From Primula veris (Eukaryota > Streptophyta > Magnoliopsida > Ericales > Primulaceae), in the NCBI GenBank assembly GCA_963682055.1, contig OY821743.1:16155566-16219565 (forward strand): a stretch of DNA of 64,000 nt. The letters run 5' to 3'. Positions 36,260-48,354 of the stretch are shown piece after piece. Made by a program: the position numbers and the translations under genes. Each line of letters opens with the position of its first letter. Position 1 is the stretch's first letter. The notes beneath the pieces are model-generated. The model saw only the letters and a list, made by a program, of their open reading frames with translations. It searched no databases and was not told the origin of the DNA.

Positions 36260-36700
36260 TTTTTATTCCCCAACCCACATAACCACAACAATAAAAAGTA
36301 CAAAAACAGTTTTAAACACCAATTTTCTTCCTTGCTTGGGCTCAAATTCAGGCATTTGTAGCTCAAATTTAGGTACTTGTTCCTCCAATAAGCTGATTTT
36401 TGCCTCTGGTACTTGTTTCTCAAATAAGCTGATTTTCTGATGCAAACAAGATACGGTCTTTTTTTCTTCCTCTAATAAGCTTATCTTCATCTCTAATTCC
36501 ACATTTTATTCCCTCAGCATGTTTGATTTATTTAAGAGAACTGGAATGAGATCTTGAGTCCTCTCACACATTGGTGGGTCTACCCACACAAAGAATTTAC
36601 AAACATCACATTTTTGGAATCTTCGGCCTGAATTTGTAGAGGTCCAAGATGTCAGGGTACGACACCTTTTACCATACCTGCAAAAGGGATTATGGTCCAT
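36260..36700 (-). pseudogene. GRF-type zinc-finger protein with an in-frame stop
   Basis: The minus frame opens with MDHNPFCRYGKRC, then TSWTSTNSGRRFQKC, VC and FFVWVDPPMCER, a classic GRF zinc finger (Cys-Cys-Cys/His spacing with GRRF and FxWxD). After residue 64 a TAA stop (36508-36506) interrupts the frame. Directly after it, in the same frame, come a Leu/Glu-rich coiled coil (KISLLEEEKK) and a hydrophobic tail (KTVFVLFIVVVMWVGE). Small GRF/coiled-coil/membrane-tail proteins are common in plants; the finger binds nucleic acid in other GRF proteins. The single nonsense codon suggests a recent pseudogene or a truncated 64-residue product. Confidence 0.75.
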
Positions 36701-36834
36701 TATTCCAAGAGAGATTGAGCTTGATTTAGGGTTTCCACTTTATATATATACCGATACATAAATACATATGTAAACTATATATACACAAAACACCCGGTAG
36801 TCAAACACGTGCGGTGCACATGACGTCATTATGT

Positions 36835-36967
36835 TATTTATTTAGACGCCGCTACCTAAATTGGATAATTTCTTACAGTATGGTACACAAATTGGTAAAA
36901 TTTAAAAGTGGGTATCCAAATCGTTAAAAGCGTATAGTTTGGTGTACCAAACGTATAAAACCCCTAT
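36835..36967. mobile_element. Single arm of the foldback MITE family seen at 14.2 kb
   Basis: GGGTATCCAAATCGTTAA, GTACCAAAC and GACGCCGCTACCTAAATTGG parallel the right arm at 14580-14710. The matching left arm is missing, so it is a truncated copy. Confidence 0.6.
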
Positions 36968-37829
36968 TTATTTGCGTTTCTGTATGTAGGGACTTAGCGT
37001 AAATGAGTTAAAGTTTTGTTGTTTTCCTATTTTCTGAAAATTATTTGGGTTATAATCTTTTGGTTTGGAAAAATTGATAAATGTTAGTGCATGAAACATA
37101 GTTTATTTATTATTAGAGTTTCTGATTTCATTTTTTTATGAGTTTTGTCCATTTTTGAATATTTTAATTTTAAAGAAAATTGATTCTTGAACTAGAGTTC
37201 ATATAAGTGAAACAAGATTATTTTCTCCAAAAAAAAAATGGGGTTGAAAAGTTGATATCTGACTTGTTCATTAATATACGATAAAAATAGTATACGTCAA
37301 CATGTATTTTGAAGTGTATAGCATATAATATGCACTTTCAAAAGTGCATAAAGTTGTCAATCTCGAGATAGTATAAATTCTTACGTCGTAAATCAAATTG
37401 AGCTTCTTGCTTAATAATTTGTACTTTTCTGCACATAACAATCAACATGCAGATTTTTATGTGTTTGCTCAAATCGATGTACAACTTTTGAAGTGTATGG
37501 AATTCGAAAAGATGAGAATACACATTTTGCTTGACAATGAAAGGTTTTACATATTATAACATTTTTAATTGTGCATACCAATTGTTGGGCTTACAACTGA
37601 CGTGCACTTCATGCACTTTGCGCCCTTTTATAAAGGCATACCAGTTTAAAATAGCATAATTCACTTTTAAAAAAATGGTATATAATTTAGGAGTTTGTAC
37701 TTTTGTGAAGTGTTTATTTGTTTTATTTGGTTTTAAAAAATTATAATTATTTAATTGAAAATAATAATACATTATAAATCTGAAGTGCATACAAATAGAT
37801 GGGCAGTTTTTTAAGTGAATATTAATTAT
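36968..37829. other. No gene seen
   Basis: AT-rich, with recurrent GAAGTGTAT and TGCACTTTC motifs at 37260-37800 that may be a very degenerate short-period array. No coding assignment. Confidence 0.45.
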
Positions 37830-38310
37830 TATGAAGCTTATGATTCTCGAGCTAGCTCAGTACGGTTGTTATGCATTTTTTCAGCTTTGGGAGAGCTCTG
37901 CAAATTTCCGATAAGGTTAACTACACTTTTATTTACTTTTGTTTTGGGTTAGTCGAATCAGTCTAGGAAGCTGCGGTAAGCCTAGAGCGTCGATGAGCTC
38001 GTCAAAGATCTTGTGAGCCTTTTAAAGCTTTATTGAAGCTTCAACAACTAGTTAAAGCTCCGGGCAGCTCCTCAAAGGCGCATGCTGCATTTGGAGCTTT
38101 TTCCAAGCTTGTTCGAGCCTTTTCAGAGCTACGACAAGTCCGTCGAAACTCCAGACAGCACGTCAGAACTTTATATAGCCTGTCAGAGCTTAATGGAGCC
38201 TCACACAAGCTCCTGTAAGCTTATCAAAGCTTTAACCCCAACGGAGTTTTGGAGCTTCCCAACGGAGTTTCCTTAGAGCTTGTCGAAATTTTGTCATAGC
38301 TCCAACAAAT
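37830..38310. repeat. Degenerate ~20-21-bp array built on GAGCTT/AGCTC
   Basis: About 20 copies of a unit led by GAGCTT, GAGCCT or AGCTCC, for example GAGCTTTTTCCAAGCTTGTTC then GAGCCTTTTCAGAGCTACGAC, at 19-22-bp spacing. AGCT palindromes dominate. Both strands are open in some frames by chance, but no protein is recognisable. Confidence 0.7.
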
Positions 38311-38451
38311 CTCTGACGACGGTGAATTGCAGAGAGTTGATTGACAATGGTGGTGATGGTGGGCGACTATGATAGTGATGTTCGTTGGGGTGGGTTGTTG
38401 AGGGATTAGAAGAAAAGTTATAATTATTGAAAAAAAAGGTTTTAAAATATA

Positions 38452-38621
38452 GTTTTAATAATATAATTTGAACTCTTATACTATTTGATCTTTGCGCTAA
38501 AAAGATAGGATTGTGCGCGATGCTTTCATTTATGCACAACAATTGAAAAGGTCACGGGGAGTAACTACATACGGGCTCAGCTACGGACTCAGAGATGATA
38601 CAACATCATCCATATTGAGAA
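38452..38621 (+). repeat. 170-bp direct repeat, left copy, flanking the copia element
   Basis: Matches 45851-46020 at an offset of 7399, with one difference noticed (C at 38568, G at 45967). It begins GTTTTAATAATATAATTTG and ends CATCCATATTGAGAA. Confidence 0.92.
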
Positions 38622-38835
38622 CATAAGATTTTTTTTAAATCATACGCAGGCTACTGGAATTGTTATATACATACAATAGTAACATACAAACATGCACTGG
38701 TAATAGCTGTACAGTTAAAAAAAAGTTATATCCGGGTACCTTACGCACGGTATGTTTATGAAGGTCGATATAGCAAAATCAGGTTTATTGAATCTATAAT
38801 CCGTACTTCGATCTCTGAGAGCAGTGCTGATAACG

Positions 38836-39056
38836 TGTTGTGTGACATATTAGCTCGTTATAGATATATATAGAGATATGTATAGATATAGAGAGATATG
38901 AGAGAGACAACAATAGAGTCTTTATTAATCAGAATGTATCAATAAAAGGGGACCCTAACCTTCTTTATATACTAGAGGTTAGGGTTATACAAAATAGAAA
39001 GACCTGCATAGGCCCACTATGAGTAAGGCCCAATAGTCCAATAATATCTTACAACA
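38836..39056 (-). repeat. 3' LTR of the copia element
   Basis: 221 bp, same as 45630-45850. Contains GATATAGAGAGATATGAGAG and a (GATA)-rich tract. Confidence 0.88.
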
Positions 39057-39119
39057 CTCCCCATTTGGACGTCTTGAATTCTTCGTCTTCATGCATTCGA
39101 TCTGAGTCGAGTTCATTCG

Positions 39120-39800
39120 CAGTGCTAAACACATAAAAACCTTAGGGACGGAAAACCCAGTGTGGGACAAAACCGGTACCTATGAGAAACTGTGTAGCCG
39201 AATGATATAGGCCGAAATATCATGTAAGTAACTAACCACAAAACAGTGTGCCTCATCAAAACCTTGCCAGAGCAAACCCAATGGGAAAATCTCTGATCGA
39301 AGGAAAAAGAGTGCAACAGTGGTAGTAGTATGGGATCAACCACAAAACAGGTGCCTCATCAAAACCTTGCTAGAGTAAACCCAGTGGGAAAAACCTCTAG
39401 TCGAAGGACAAAAGAGTACACAGTGGTAAGAAGTATACAACCGGATACTCCCCCTAATTTCGGCAATCTTAAGTGAGATATGATGGGAACGTGTCTCGCT
39501 AAAAACCTTGCCAAGGAAAACCCAGTGGGAAAAAACCTTGGTCTAAGGACAAAAAGAGTACACGAGCATGCGACTGGATGCTCCCCTCACTTGCACACGA
39601 CAGGGTGCGAAGATTTCGACTAAGTAGTAATTAGTGCAATAAGCATTCACCTGGATGCTCCCCCTCACTTGCACACGACTGGGTGCAAAGATTTCATATT
39701 CCAAGAAAGAGTACGAGCATTCGACTGGATGCCTCATTTACTTACATACAACTGGATGCAAGAAAATCTAACGTGGAATAGAACGAGCATTCAACTGGAT
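39120..39800. repeat. Repeated motifs in the 3' non-coding part of the copia element
   Basis: AAACCTTGCCA(A/G)...AAACCCA(G/A)TGGGAAAA recurs about three times (39258, 39362, 39503). A GAGCATTCGACTGGATGCTCC / CTTGCACACGACTGGGTGC block recurs about four times (39560-39800). Such sequence is seen between pol and the 3' LTR of some plant copia elements. Confidence 0.7.
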
Positions 39801-42800
39801 GCTCTTAAACTTCATTTGTGAAGATTAATTTCGCCGAGAAATGCTAAATAGCATAATGTAGTCATGTCTCTCTTGATCAATAACAACAAGTTGTCTTCTA
39901 TGACAAGTGTTTTATCTGGATCGTGAGACAGAACATATGTAATTCAAATATGACTAATACTAGCTCGAAGCCATATACACTCTCTAGTCGTCTCATAGAG
40001 CACGAATAGATCAGAGTGATTCACTTGGAGTCATTCCAAAACCTCCAAGATGTCGCCTTATTCCTAATGGTAAAGACATACCATGTTAGGAATATCTCTT
40101 ATGCGGGTCTGATAAGTAACCGGCATCGGTATAACCGAAAAAGGGTTGCGTTAATTCGAGTACCGAAGGGGGTAGGTACACTCGATGACGCAAATGGGAT
40201 AAACTAGCCCACTTCCAAAATTACCATAAGGTAAGGGAATGTGTCTTTAGTGCCATTTCGATGGCAGCGTGTTAGCGCGATGTTGTGTCGAGCTATACCA
40301 TTCACAACAGACGAGATGTTCGTCCTAGCACATTAGACCAAGTACAATGATGTGCTTATTGAACTTAGATATGAACATTATGGTTCAATATCTCTTCATC
40401 GTCTCATCAGGGACGGACTGGGTCTATATCAATGTCTAGTGATCGAACGATCATGGGAGAATCTGACGACTTAGCGTCATGATGACTAAAACGTCATAAC
40501 ACCTTCTGGGTGTAGTATGAATCATGGACTTAGATTCAATATTTACGGGACTCAATCATCAGGTTGAGTCACTACCGTGTCTTCCCAAAATCCTTCATCT
40601 CGAAGGCAAATCCAAAAATGGATCGCGTAATAAAACACGCAAGGGCATAATACTTGTTCAAGTATCCCAAGCTAATCAAGTACTCACTTAGGCGGTATAC
40701 CACATCCGCTCGGATTATATTAATCCATATAGTGAACGTCTCAGTCAATTGAGATCGTGTTCCGTGGTCAGAAACTACTTGATTTAAGCACATGAAGTCA
40801 CACAGGGACCTTCATCTATATCTCTTTGTCTAAATCCCCATAGAGATAAAACCGTGACCACATTCATGGCTGCATACTCAGTTTTTCGGAAACTACTAAA
40901 CTGGTAAAGTAGGGGACTGTTATAATGTCCATTACGAGGAAATCAACCTTCTCGTAATCAATTCCAAGGTGTGAGAGAAGCCTTGCGCTACTAGGCGAGC
41001 ATTCTACAATCTCATTATTCTCATCACTTTTCCTTACGAATAACCAAATAAACGAACTCGTTAAACATTGGTGGTGTTGGAACTACAGGTCCGAACACAC
41101 TTTCGCTAAGGAGTCTACTTGGATTGCAAGTTTCCATTAGTACAGTCTATTCTACGTTGACTTCAGGCAACAGTACATGGTTCTCTGTCATAATTTGTTC
41201 ATATTATCAGTCGTCACCGAATATATGAACAAATAATCAATAACAGTCTCGTTTCGCTTCAATATCGTCTAAGATATCATGATCGACAGATATTTCGAGA
41301 TTTTTAGGATGAGGAGGAAATCACACATCTCCTTGATCCTTTATAATCTCGTGCGACAAACGAGTTTCAGTTCACCACCTCTGGGGCTGAACGAATTAAG
41401 AACCGGTCAACTTCCTCATATCTTGGGAAGGATGACAGACTGACGGCCGACGGCAGTGTCCTTTGCTTGGCGGGTTCGGCCAAAGCAACGTGTTACGACA
41501 GGAACACGGCGTCCGACAGGGACGTCTATCCTTGCAAGCATTTTGCAGCAGGTATAAATGATCTCGTGACATCTCATAAAGTCATTAAATGCGTCTGACA
41601 TTTAGTTAGACTTGAGGGAGTCTATGCACTTACTTATCACTAAGTGCAGTTTTGGGGATCAAGCTAAGACTGAGTGGGTTATGCCACGTTACTTCACGTC
41701 GTTCCTTATCAACGGTAACGTGCAAATCTCCCCCTAACGACGAGGAGAACAGTCTTAGCGATGTCACTTTCGCATATCATGCGGTAAAGAGATCGCTTGC
41801 CAAGGTTACTCTATCAAATGATAGGCAGGGGATTCATAATCGACTTATGTCCCCTTCAGAGGTCCATATTTTGAACGCTATAGCGGCTCAATCAAAATAT
41901 TAAGCACTCAAACACGCGTTCATATGAGGCGTCTGGCTCATAACCAATAACTAGCTGGTACGCATATGGTGTTTGAGTGTCTATGGGCCTCATAACGGAC
42001 CAATGCAGCAAAATAGCATAACTCCACACGGAAATATAAATCTTGGTGTGCAAGACCAAGAAATGCGTGCAATCATTTGCAGTCGCATCATCAAACTTTC
42101 CATGAGTCCATTTGGGTCTGAACATAATCGACAGGATGTTCAATTTCAATTTCCAAACTCAAGTAATTCAAATCGAAATTTCGATTCTTACTCTTCGGAA
42201 TTATCAAGTCGACTAGACTTTTCAGGATAATCCGGATCATGAGCCATCAACTTAATGATAGGGCTAAAAGTTTGGAAAGTGCTGCATTTATGTGGACAAC
42301 ATTAAAATGTGACCATATTGTCGATGCATCAACCATAATCATTTATATTTATGGTCCGTCTTATGGTTGGATAAGTCCACAATAACTCCTTCAATTCTTT
42401 ACAAGAATTCTACGAGTCCATTTCGTGATCTTTACACATATTAGTCTTTCAAGGTGAGCATTAGTGGCATGAATTTCGGATTAATCACGAAATATATTCT
42501 CAGAGAGAATCCAAATACGATGCGATTATAAATCAAGCATCGCCTTTTGACCCGGGAATATCTCATCCGGTCAATGCCACAATATCAAAATGCTCTTATC
42601 AATCGACGACAGGCGAATGATAGTACAGACAATCATGTCTTAGCATTTAAATTCTTTATCATTCGACGACAGGCGAAATGATAAGGTAACTTTAAATGCT
42701 TTAAAGAATGTGGTAGCAACCACTTGAAAGACATTCCAACTCCTCTAAAATACGCTTTTGGTCGTATTGAATGGAGACTATGTAAAGAAATTTCAATTCT

Positions 42801-44596
42801 TTCATGAGCTATTACCAGGTAACACTGGTTTTCTCGAATATTTTATAACTCAACAAGGTACGACAGGACCTATAGGAGTATAACGCCTCATATTTGACAA
42901 ATCAATTTGGCTTTACCAAAGATTTCGATTTGGAATGACAGGTCCAGAATCGTTGTCACTGAGTACCTTTTTTTTAGGCAAGTAGTTGGTGAAATTATGT
43001 GGTACACTGTTACCCACTATTTCCAGAAAAGCAACTACACCACAAGTATTGCCTAAAATTTCATAATTTAAAGTTTGGTCACATTTGTCAAAGGAATTTG
43101 CTCAAAACACTTTAAATTATTTCGAGAAATTACGTAAACAGTCAAACCACAATCCAAAAGTATGGTCCAAATGGAAAATAATAATCCAAATGTAAAACAT
43201 AATCCAGATGAGCGAAAAAATGGCTGAATGATTTATCCAAAATCAATAAAGAAAGGTATCAAACTCATTTGAGCCACAAAATCGGGGGTCTCAAAAGTTT
43301 TCTTTCAGTTAGCTTTAACCACATTAGCATCAGTTTTTTCACCTTTATAATAGTTTTGAATTATTTAAGGAGTAACCGTGCATGACCTTTGTGTTTATAG
43401 CATAGAGTTGCCTCATTGAGCATTATCTCTTGCTTTGTGACAACGGGCCATATTGTTCCTTTCAATTACTGTCTTGTAGCCACAGGTTTTCGATTTTGAC
43501 GATTGTCTAAAATCTCGCTTGGCTACGCGATTCATCGGGATCGCGACAGTTTGAGACAAATAAAACTTGTCTCGGTTCTCAATTCGTGGAAAAAAAATGT
43601 ACACGAAGAGCATTAATATCAGGCAAACAATTCGCCATTGACCCAATAGGATTAAAACTACTCACCGGGGTAATTTTCTTATCCAATAACAGATGGGCGA
43701 TAAAGGAACATGGTGAATATAAATTCACGATACTGCTTATGGAATACAATTTCCAAGCTAGTATTTTGGTGAAGGATAGCTCCAATATGTCAATTTCAGA
43801 CATTTGTTCACCATAGACGTCATCACGTCTCAAATGTGGCGGCGAATAAAATCAACGCCTTGGCATTCATCCTGATGGTAATAACAAACTCGTGTTTTAC
43901 TCATCAAATATGGCATCCAAAAAAAATTTTTGGGCATCACATTTTCACACATCAGGGTGAGTAACATGTGGTGACGGATTAAAATCAACGTTTAAACAGT
44001 CATTTCGCAAGTATGTTTTACGATTTTTTCTCATCATAGATGGCATCCAACATGTGTTGGGAGTTCTGGATTATTTATCATATAAAACGACTGGTTTATA
44101 TGTTTATGGTTTGCACAAGCATAAACTTTATTTCGAAACGACAGGTTCGAAAACATTAGTTTTGCTTCTCATGTGAATCGGTTCTCATTGATCGAACGAC
44201 GGGTCGATACTGAAACACCAATTCGGCAAAACATACATCACTATATAAACACACTCGGGAAAATTATTATTTATTCAACCCCTTTCGGTAGCTCTATTTG
44301 AACACGACCAGGAAAGACGGTGAGGGGGGTGGGCACGAATGCCTATTAAAAACCGACCTCATTAGGAGAACGACTTCCGCCTTTATCTTTCCTAGACATC
44401 GTATCCAAATAGGTGTGCCTATTTAGGGAAGATTCATAATTTTTCCAACTTAAATGTGAATATATACGATTTTCGCATTTTATATATGGCAATAATATTA
44501 ATAATATAGACAATATCTATCTAGATTAACCATATATATATATACATGCAGTAAATATATTTTAGAATCTATCTAATCATGAAGTAGATTTGGTGT

Positions 44597-44870
44597 TATC
44601 AATATAAGATTATCAATCAATTCATAAAGATTCTAACATATCAAATCAAATCAATTTAAGATTATTATTCAATCCATGAAGATTATAACATATCAAATCA
44701 AATCAATTTAAGGTTATCAATCAATTCATGAAGATTCTAACATATCAAATCAAATCAATTTATGATTATCAATCAATCCATGAAGATTCTAACATATCAA
44801 ATCAAATCAATTTATGATTATCAATCAATCCATGAACATTCTAACATATCAAATCAAATCAATTTAATTC
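44597..44870. repeat. Five-copy 52-bp tandem repeat in the element leader/gag side
   Basis: The unit contains GATTATCAATCAATCCATGAA, GATTCTAACATATC and AAATCAAATCAATTTA. Copies are ~90% alike by eye. Confidence 0.9.
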
Positions 44871-45629
44871 AATTAACATGCAATTTTTTATTCCCTTGCC
44901 TTTTAATAAAAAAAAATTATATGCATGTGTGTGTATATTTACCAAATATTGTATCTTTATCAACCATATGTACTGTTTTCGTATAAGTATTATACTACAG
45001 GACCATGCGTGTAATTACAGCAAACTATATATCTATTTACAGCATTATTACATATACAGTCCAGAATTTCAGACAAGTTTCAGTTTAGTCCTTGAGTAAT
45101 TTTACAGCTTTCAGAGAATTACAATTCAGTACATACGTTTCAGTTTGTTGCAGATATAATCCTTCAGATTAATACATGTTTTCCGGGTATATGTGTGTTT
45201 TCTACACTACCAATTTACATATATGTTCACAGGAAAATAGCAAACACGTTGTTTGTTAATATACATGTAAACAGTGAAGCAATCAAACGCACAAAAAAAA
45301 CTAATTTCATTTGTTATGTATTATATACTCAGTACCAGTAGCATAAGATTTTTTTATTTACTGGAATTTTAATCATGCAATTCTATACATTAGTAACATG
45401 CAGTAGTAGTAGTAGCATAAGATTTTTTTTAAATCATACGCAGGCTACTGGAATTGTTATATACATACAATAGTAACATACAAACATGCACTGGTAATAG
45501 CTGTACAGTTAAAAAAAAGTTATATCCGGGTACCTTACGCACGGTATGTTTATGAAGGTCGATATAGCAAAATCAGGTTTATTGAATCTATAATCTGTAC
45601 TTCGATCTCTGAGAGCAGTGCTGATAACG

Positions 45630-45850
45630 TGTTGTGTGACATATTAGCTCGTTATAGATATATATAGAGATATGTATAGATATAGAGAGATATGAGAGAG
45701 ACAACAATAGAGTCTTTATTAATCAGAATGTATCAATAAAAGGGGACCCTAACCTTCTTTATATACTAGAGGTTAGGGTTATACAAAATAGAAAGACCTG
45801 CATAGGCCCACTATGAGTAAGGCCCAATAGTCCAATAATATCTTACAACA
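45630..45850 (-). repeat. 5' LTR of the copia element
   Basis: 221 bp, TG...CA, abutting the PBS-like sequence on its inner side and the 170-bp repeat on its outer side. Confidence 0.88.
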
Positions 45851-46020
45851 GTTTTAATAATATAATTTGAACTCTTATACTATTTGATCTTTGCGCTAAA
45901 AAGATAGGATTGTGCGCGATGCTTTCATTTATGCACAACAATTGAAAAGGTCACGGGGAGTAACTAGATACGGGCTCAGCTACGGACTCAGAGATGATAC
46001 AACATCATCCATATTGAGAA
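45851..46020 (+). repeat. 170-bp direct repeat, right copy
   Basis: Partner of 38452-38621. It begins at the exact outer end of the 5' LTR. Confidence 0.92.
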
Positions 46021-47205
46021 AACATTTTAAAAAATTCATATATTTTGATGAAAATTAATGATTATAGGCTTTTAGTGTTGGAAAATCAAGCGTACTTAAA
46101 TAAATAAAAGATTGTAAGTCATACACACTTTGATAACGGAGTTCACCCAAAAATGGATACGTATCCGGGCTGCTACACGTGACGCTTATATATATATATA
46201 TATTATACAAAGGATTACAACGTAATCTAACTTGATCACAAAATTATGGTTCTCTCACAATTAGAATTCTCTCGCTATAATATTCTGTCGAGTATGTGAT
46301 GATCATTATACAAGATTAGTGAGACATATATATAGAACTCATAATGGAATTTATTACAATTCCAAACGATGTGAGATAATTAGTGAAAACAAAAGGTATT
46401 TGGCTCCACAACCCAACATTCAGCACCCTAATTAAAAAATAGTTTATATATGTAATTTAGCGTTACACACACCAACATTCTAGATCCGCCATTGATACCT
46501 TTCATTATGTTTTGTACTACTTTTATTGGTCCGGCCTAATTATGATACTAATGTACAACTATTTCTAATATAAATTATTTATTACAGTCGTAAGTTAAAT
46601 TTTTTCTTTTTTTTATAAAGAAAATGACTTGCATGAGTTTGAAGAAGTTGCAACATCCGTTGACCAACAAATCAGACGGTTTCTTTGTAGTATTAACTGT
46701 TATTAAACGCGTCTTATTGACAAGTACTGGACTTTTCCTTATTTTTCTCGTTAACCTTATTATCCTTTTGGGATAATTCTAATTTGGCATTGGTAAAATT
46801 CAAATTTTACCTTCGTGTTCATTAAGGTCTTATTTGGAATATAGACATAGTGTATCACATATAGTTCAAACGATGCCAATCTATAGTTAGTTATACACAT
46901 TAGAAATTAATTAGTTAAGCTTAAATTTAATTTTTAATTTGATTTAAATTTTTCGGTCAAGAAATTAAAATTTATTTGGTTCTCAAGCCTCGTTCTCTAA
47001 GCCTCAAGAGTACAATATGCTTTTTTTTTTAGAATAAAGTTCATGCGTCGTGATTACTTTGGGAATGGATATCACCTTAATAACACAAACCATAAGGGAA
47101 ATGACACGATGTATGCTCATTCGAGACGCAATAACAGGAAAACAATCCGCCTACACGTTATTTAAAGTTTACACCAGGATTGGGGAACACTAGTTCTAAT
47201 CAAAA
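46021..47205. other. No gene seen
   Basis: AT-rich intergenic DNA with a short (TA)n run at 46188-46204. Confidence 0.5.
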
Positions 47206-47209
47206 CATA

Positions 47210-47686
47210 GCAGAAGTAATTTCAGAAATCTTTTTGGCAACAAAATCATAATCTGCCTTGAGCTGTTTTTTGATCTTCCTTTCCAATCTCTCCCTTGGCT
47301 GGTTTGGTTAACACGAGCACACATGTTGGTCTCTTGGTAAACTCTGCATTAGCCAAATCTTCTTTCGAAGGCACGTATATGTATGGAATCTCAGCCTCTT
47401 CACGTAGGACTGGCTCATGAGTACGTACGTGATAACATCAATAGGTGATATGTTCCCAGCTATGACACATAATCCTTTGCTACCACGACCAATGCTCTTA
47501 ACAACCTCCATAACCCCTCTCTTAAGGCATTTGTGTTCAGCAACTCGGCGAATGAGTTTGAGGGTACGCTTGCAGAGCTTTTTTCCAGCAAGAGGCTTAG
47601 CATACAATAGGTGCTAAAGCCATTATTTTCTTCTTTTCCTTTTCTTTTTGTGCTGTTTTATTCATCTCACTGTCACTTCCACCCAT
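47210..47686 (-). pseudogene. NHP2: NHP2 (L7Ae family, H/ACA snoRNP protein) pseudogene
   Basis: The ATG at 47686 starts MGGSDSEMNK, then a Lys/Glu-rich stretch and MALAPI. A 4-nt insertion shifts the frame, which then continues KPLAGKKLCKRTLKLI, CLKRGVMEVVKSIGRG and GLCVIAGNISPIDVIT, the L7Ae RNA-binding core. A second shift near 47420 moves the rest to EEAEIPYIYVPSKEDLANA and TKRPTCVLVLTKPAKGE, ending early. NHP2 binds H/ACA guide RNAs for rRNA pseudouridylation. The region is continuous without introns, which suggests a retrocopy, but no poly-A tail is visible. A TELO-box-like AAACCCTAA precedes the ATG by ~30 bp. Confidence 0.88.
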
Positions 47687-48354
47687 CTCTCTCTCTCTCT
47701 CTGGGTTTATGAGAATTAGGGTTTATGCATTTGAAAGAAAGAGAGGGAATTCGGTCACTATATATATCTCATGTCAACTTATATTCCTGCTAAATATATT
47801 AAAAAGTTCACATTACCCTTGTCTATTACTTTTTAATTATTAACTTTATTTATCAAAATGTCAATTATACAAAACAAACATAATACACGTGTTTTATCTC
47901 TACAAACCTAAAAAAAATAGTTTAAAATTACAAAAAAAAAAAAATCTATAAAACCGAAAATATCACAAAAATTGGAAAAAAAAATCACAAAAAATTATAA
48001 AAAATGAAAAAAAAAATCATAAAAAGTTATATAAAAAATGGGAAAAATCACAAAAATATGGAAAAAAAATAACAAAAAATGTATTTAAAAAATAACAAAA
48101 AATGTTTACAAAAAAAATGGTAATTATTAAAAAAATTTAAAGAAAAAAAATTCACAAAAATGTATTTTTCTAAAAAAAATCACAAAAATTATTAAAAAAG
48201 GATTAAAACCACAAAAAAAAATATTTTTATAAAAAAACACAAAAATGTATTTTCCAAAAAAAACCCACCAAAAATAATACAAATGAAAATAAAATACACG
48301 AAAAACTATAAAAATGAAAAAAAACACAAAAATCGAAAACAATTCATAAAAAAA

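Larger units (their letters stand above)
38622..45850 (-). mobile_element. Ty1/copia LTR retrotransposon, decayed interior, near-identical LTRs, extra leader copy
   Basis: The element reads on the minus strand. The 5' LTR is 45850-45630 and the 3' LTR 39056-38836, each 221 bp with TGTTGT...ACAACA ends. The PBS-like CGTTATCAGCACTGC follows the 5' LTR, and the purine tract AAATGGGGAG precedes the 3' LTR. Interior copia remnants: integrase (42149-41892: YAILLHWSVMRPIDT, YQLVIGYEP, FECLIF) and RNase H (40137-40095: FFGYTDAGYLSDPHK). The order and spacing fit INT-RT-RH. Many stops and shifts show it is not autonomous. The 435-bp LTR+leader blocks show one mismatch that I noticed, so insertion was recent and probably mobilised in trans. 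The leader (45416-45629) recurs outside the 3' LTR at 38622-38835. Confidence 0.85.

Noticed and set aside
38033..38276. Two overlapping frames in the GAGCTT array
   Set aside because: Reading frames follow the repeat composition; no protein family recognised.
39060..40000. Independent gene in the region after the 3' LTR of the copia element
   Set aside because: The repeats and position fit the non-coding stretch between pol and LTR; the frames are short and repetitive.
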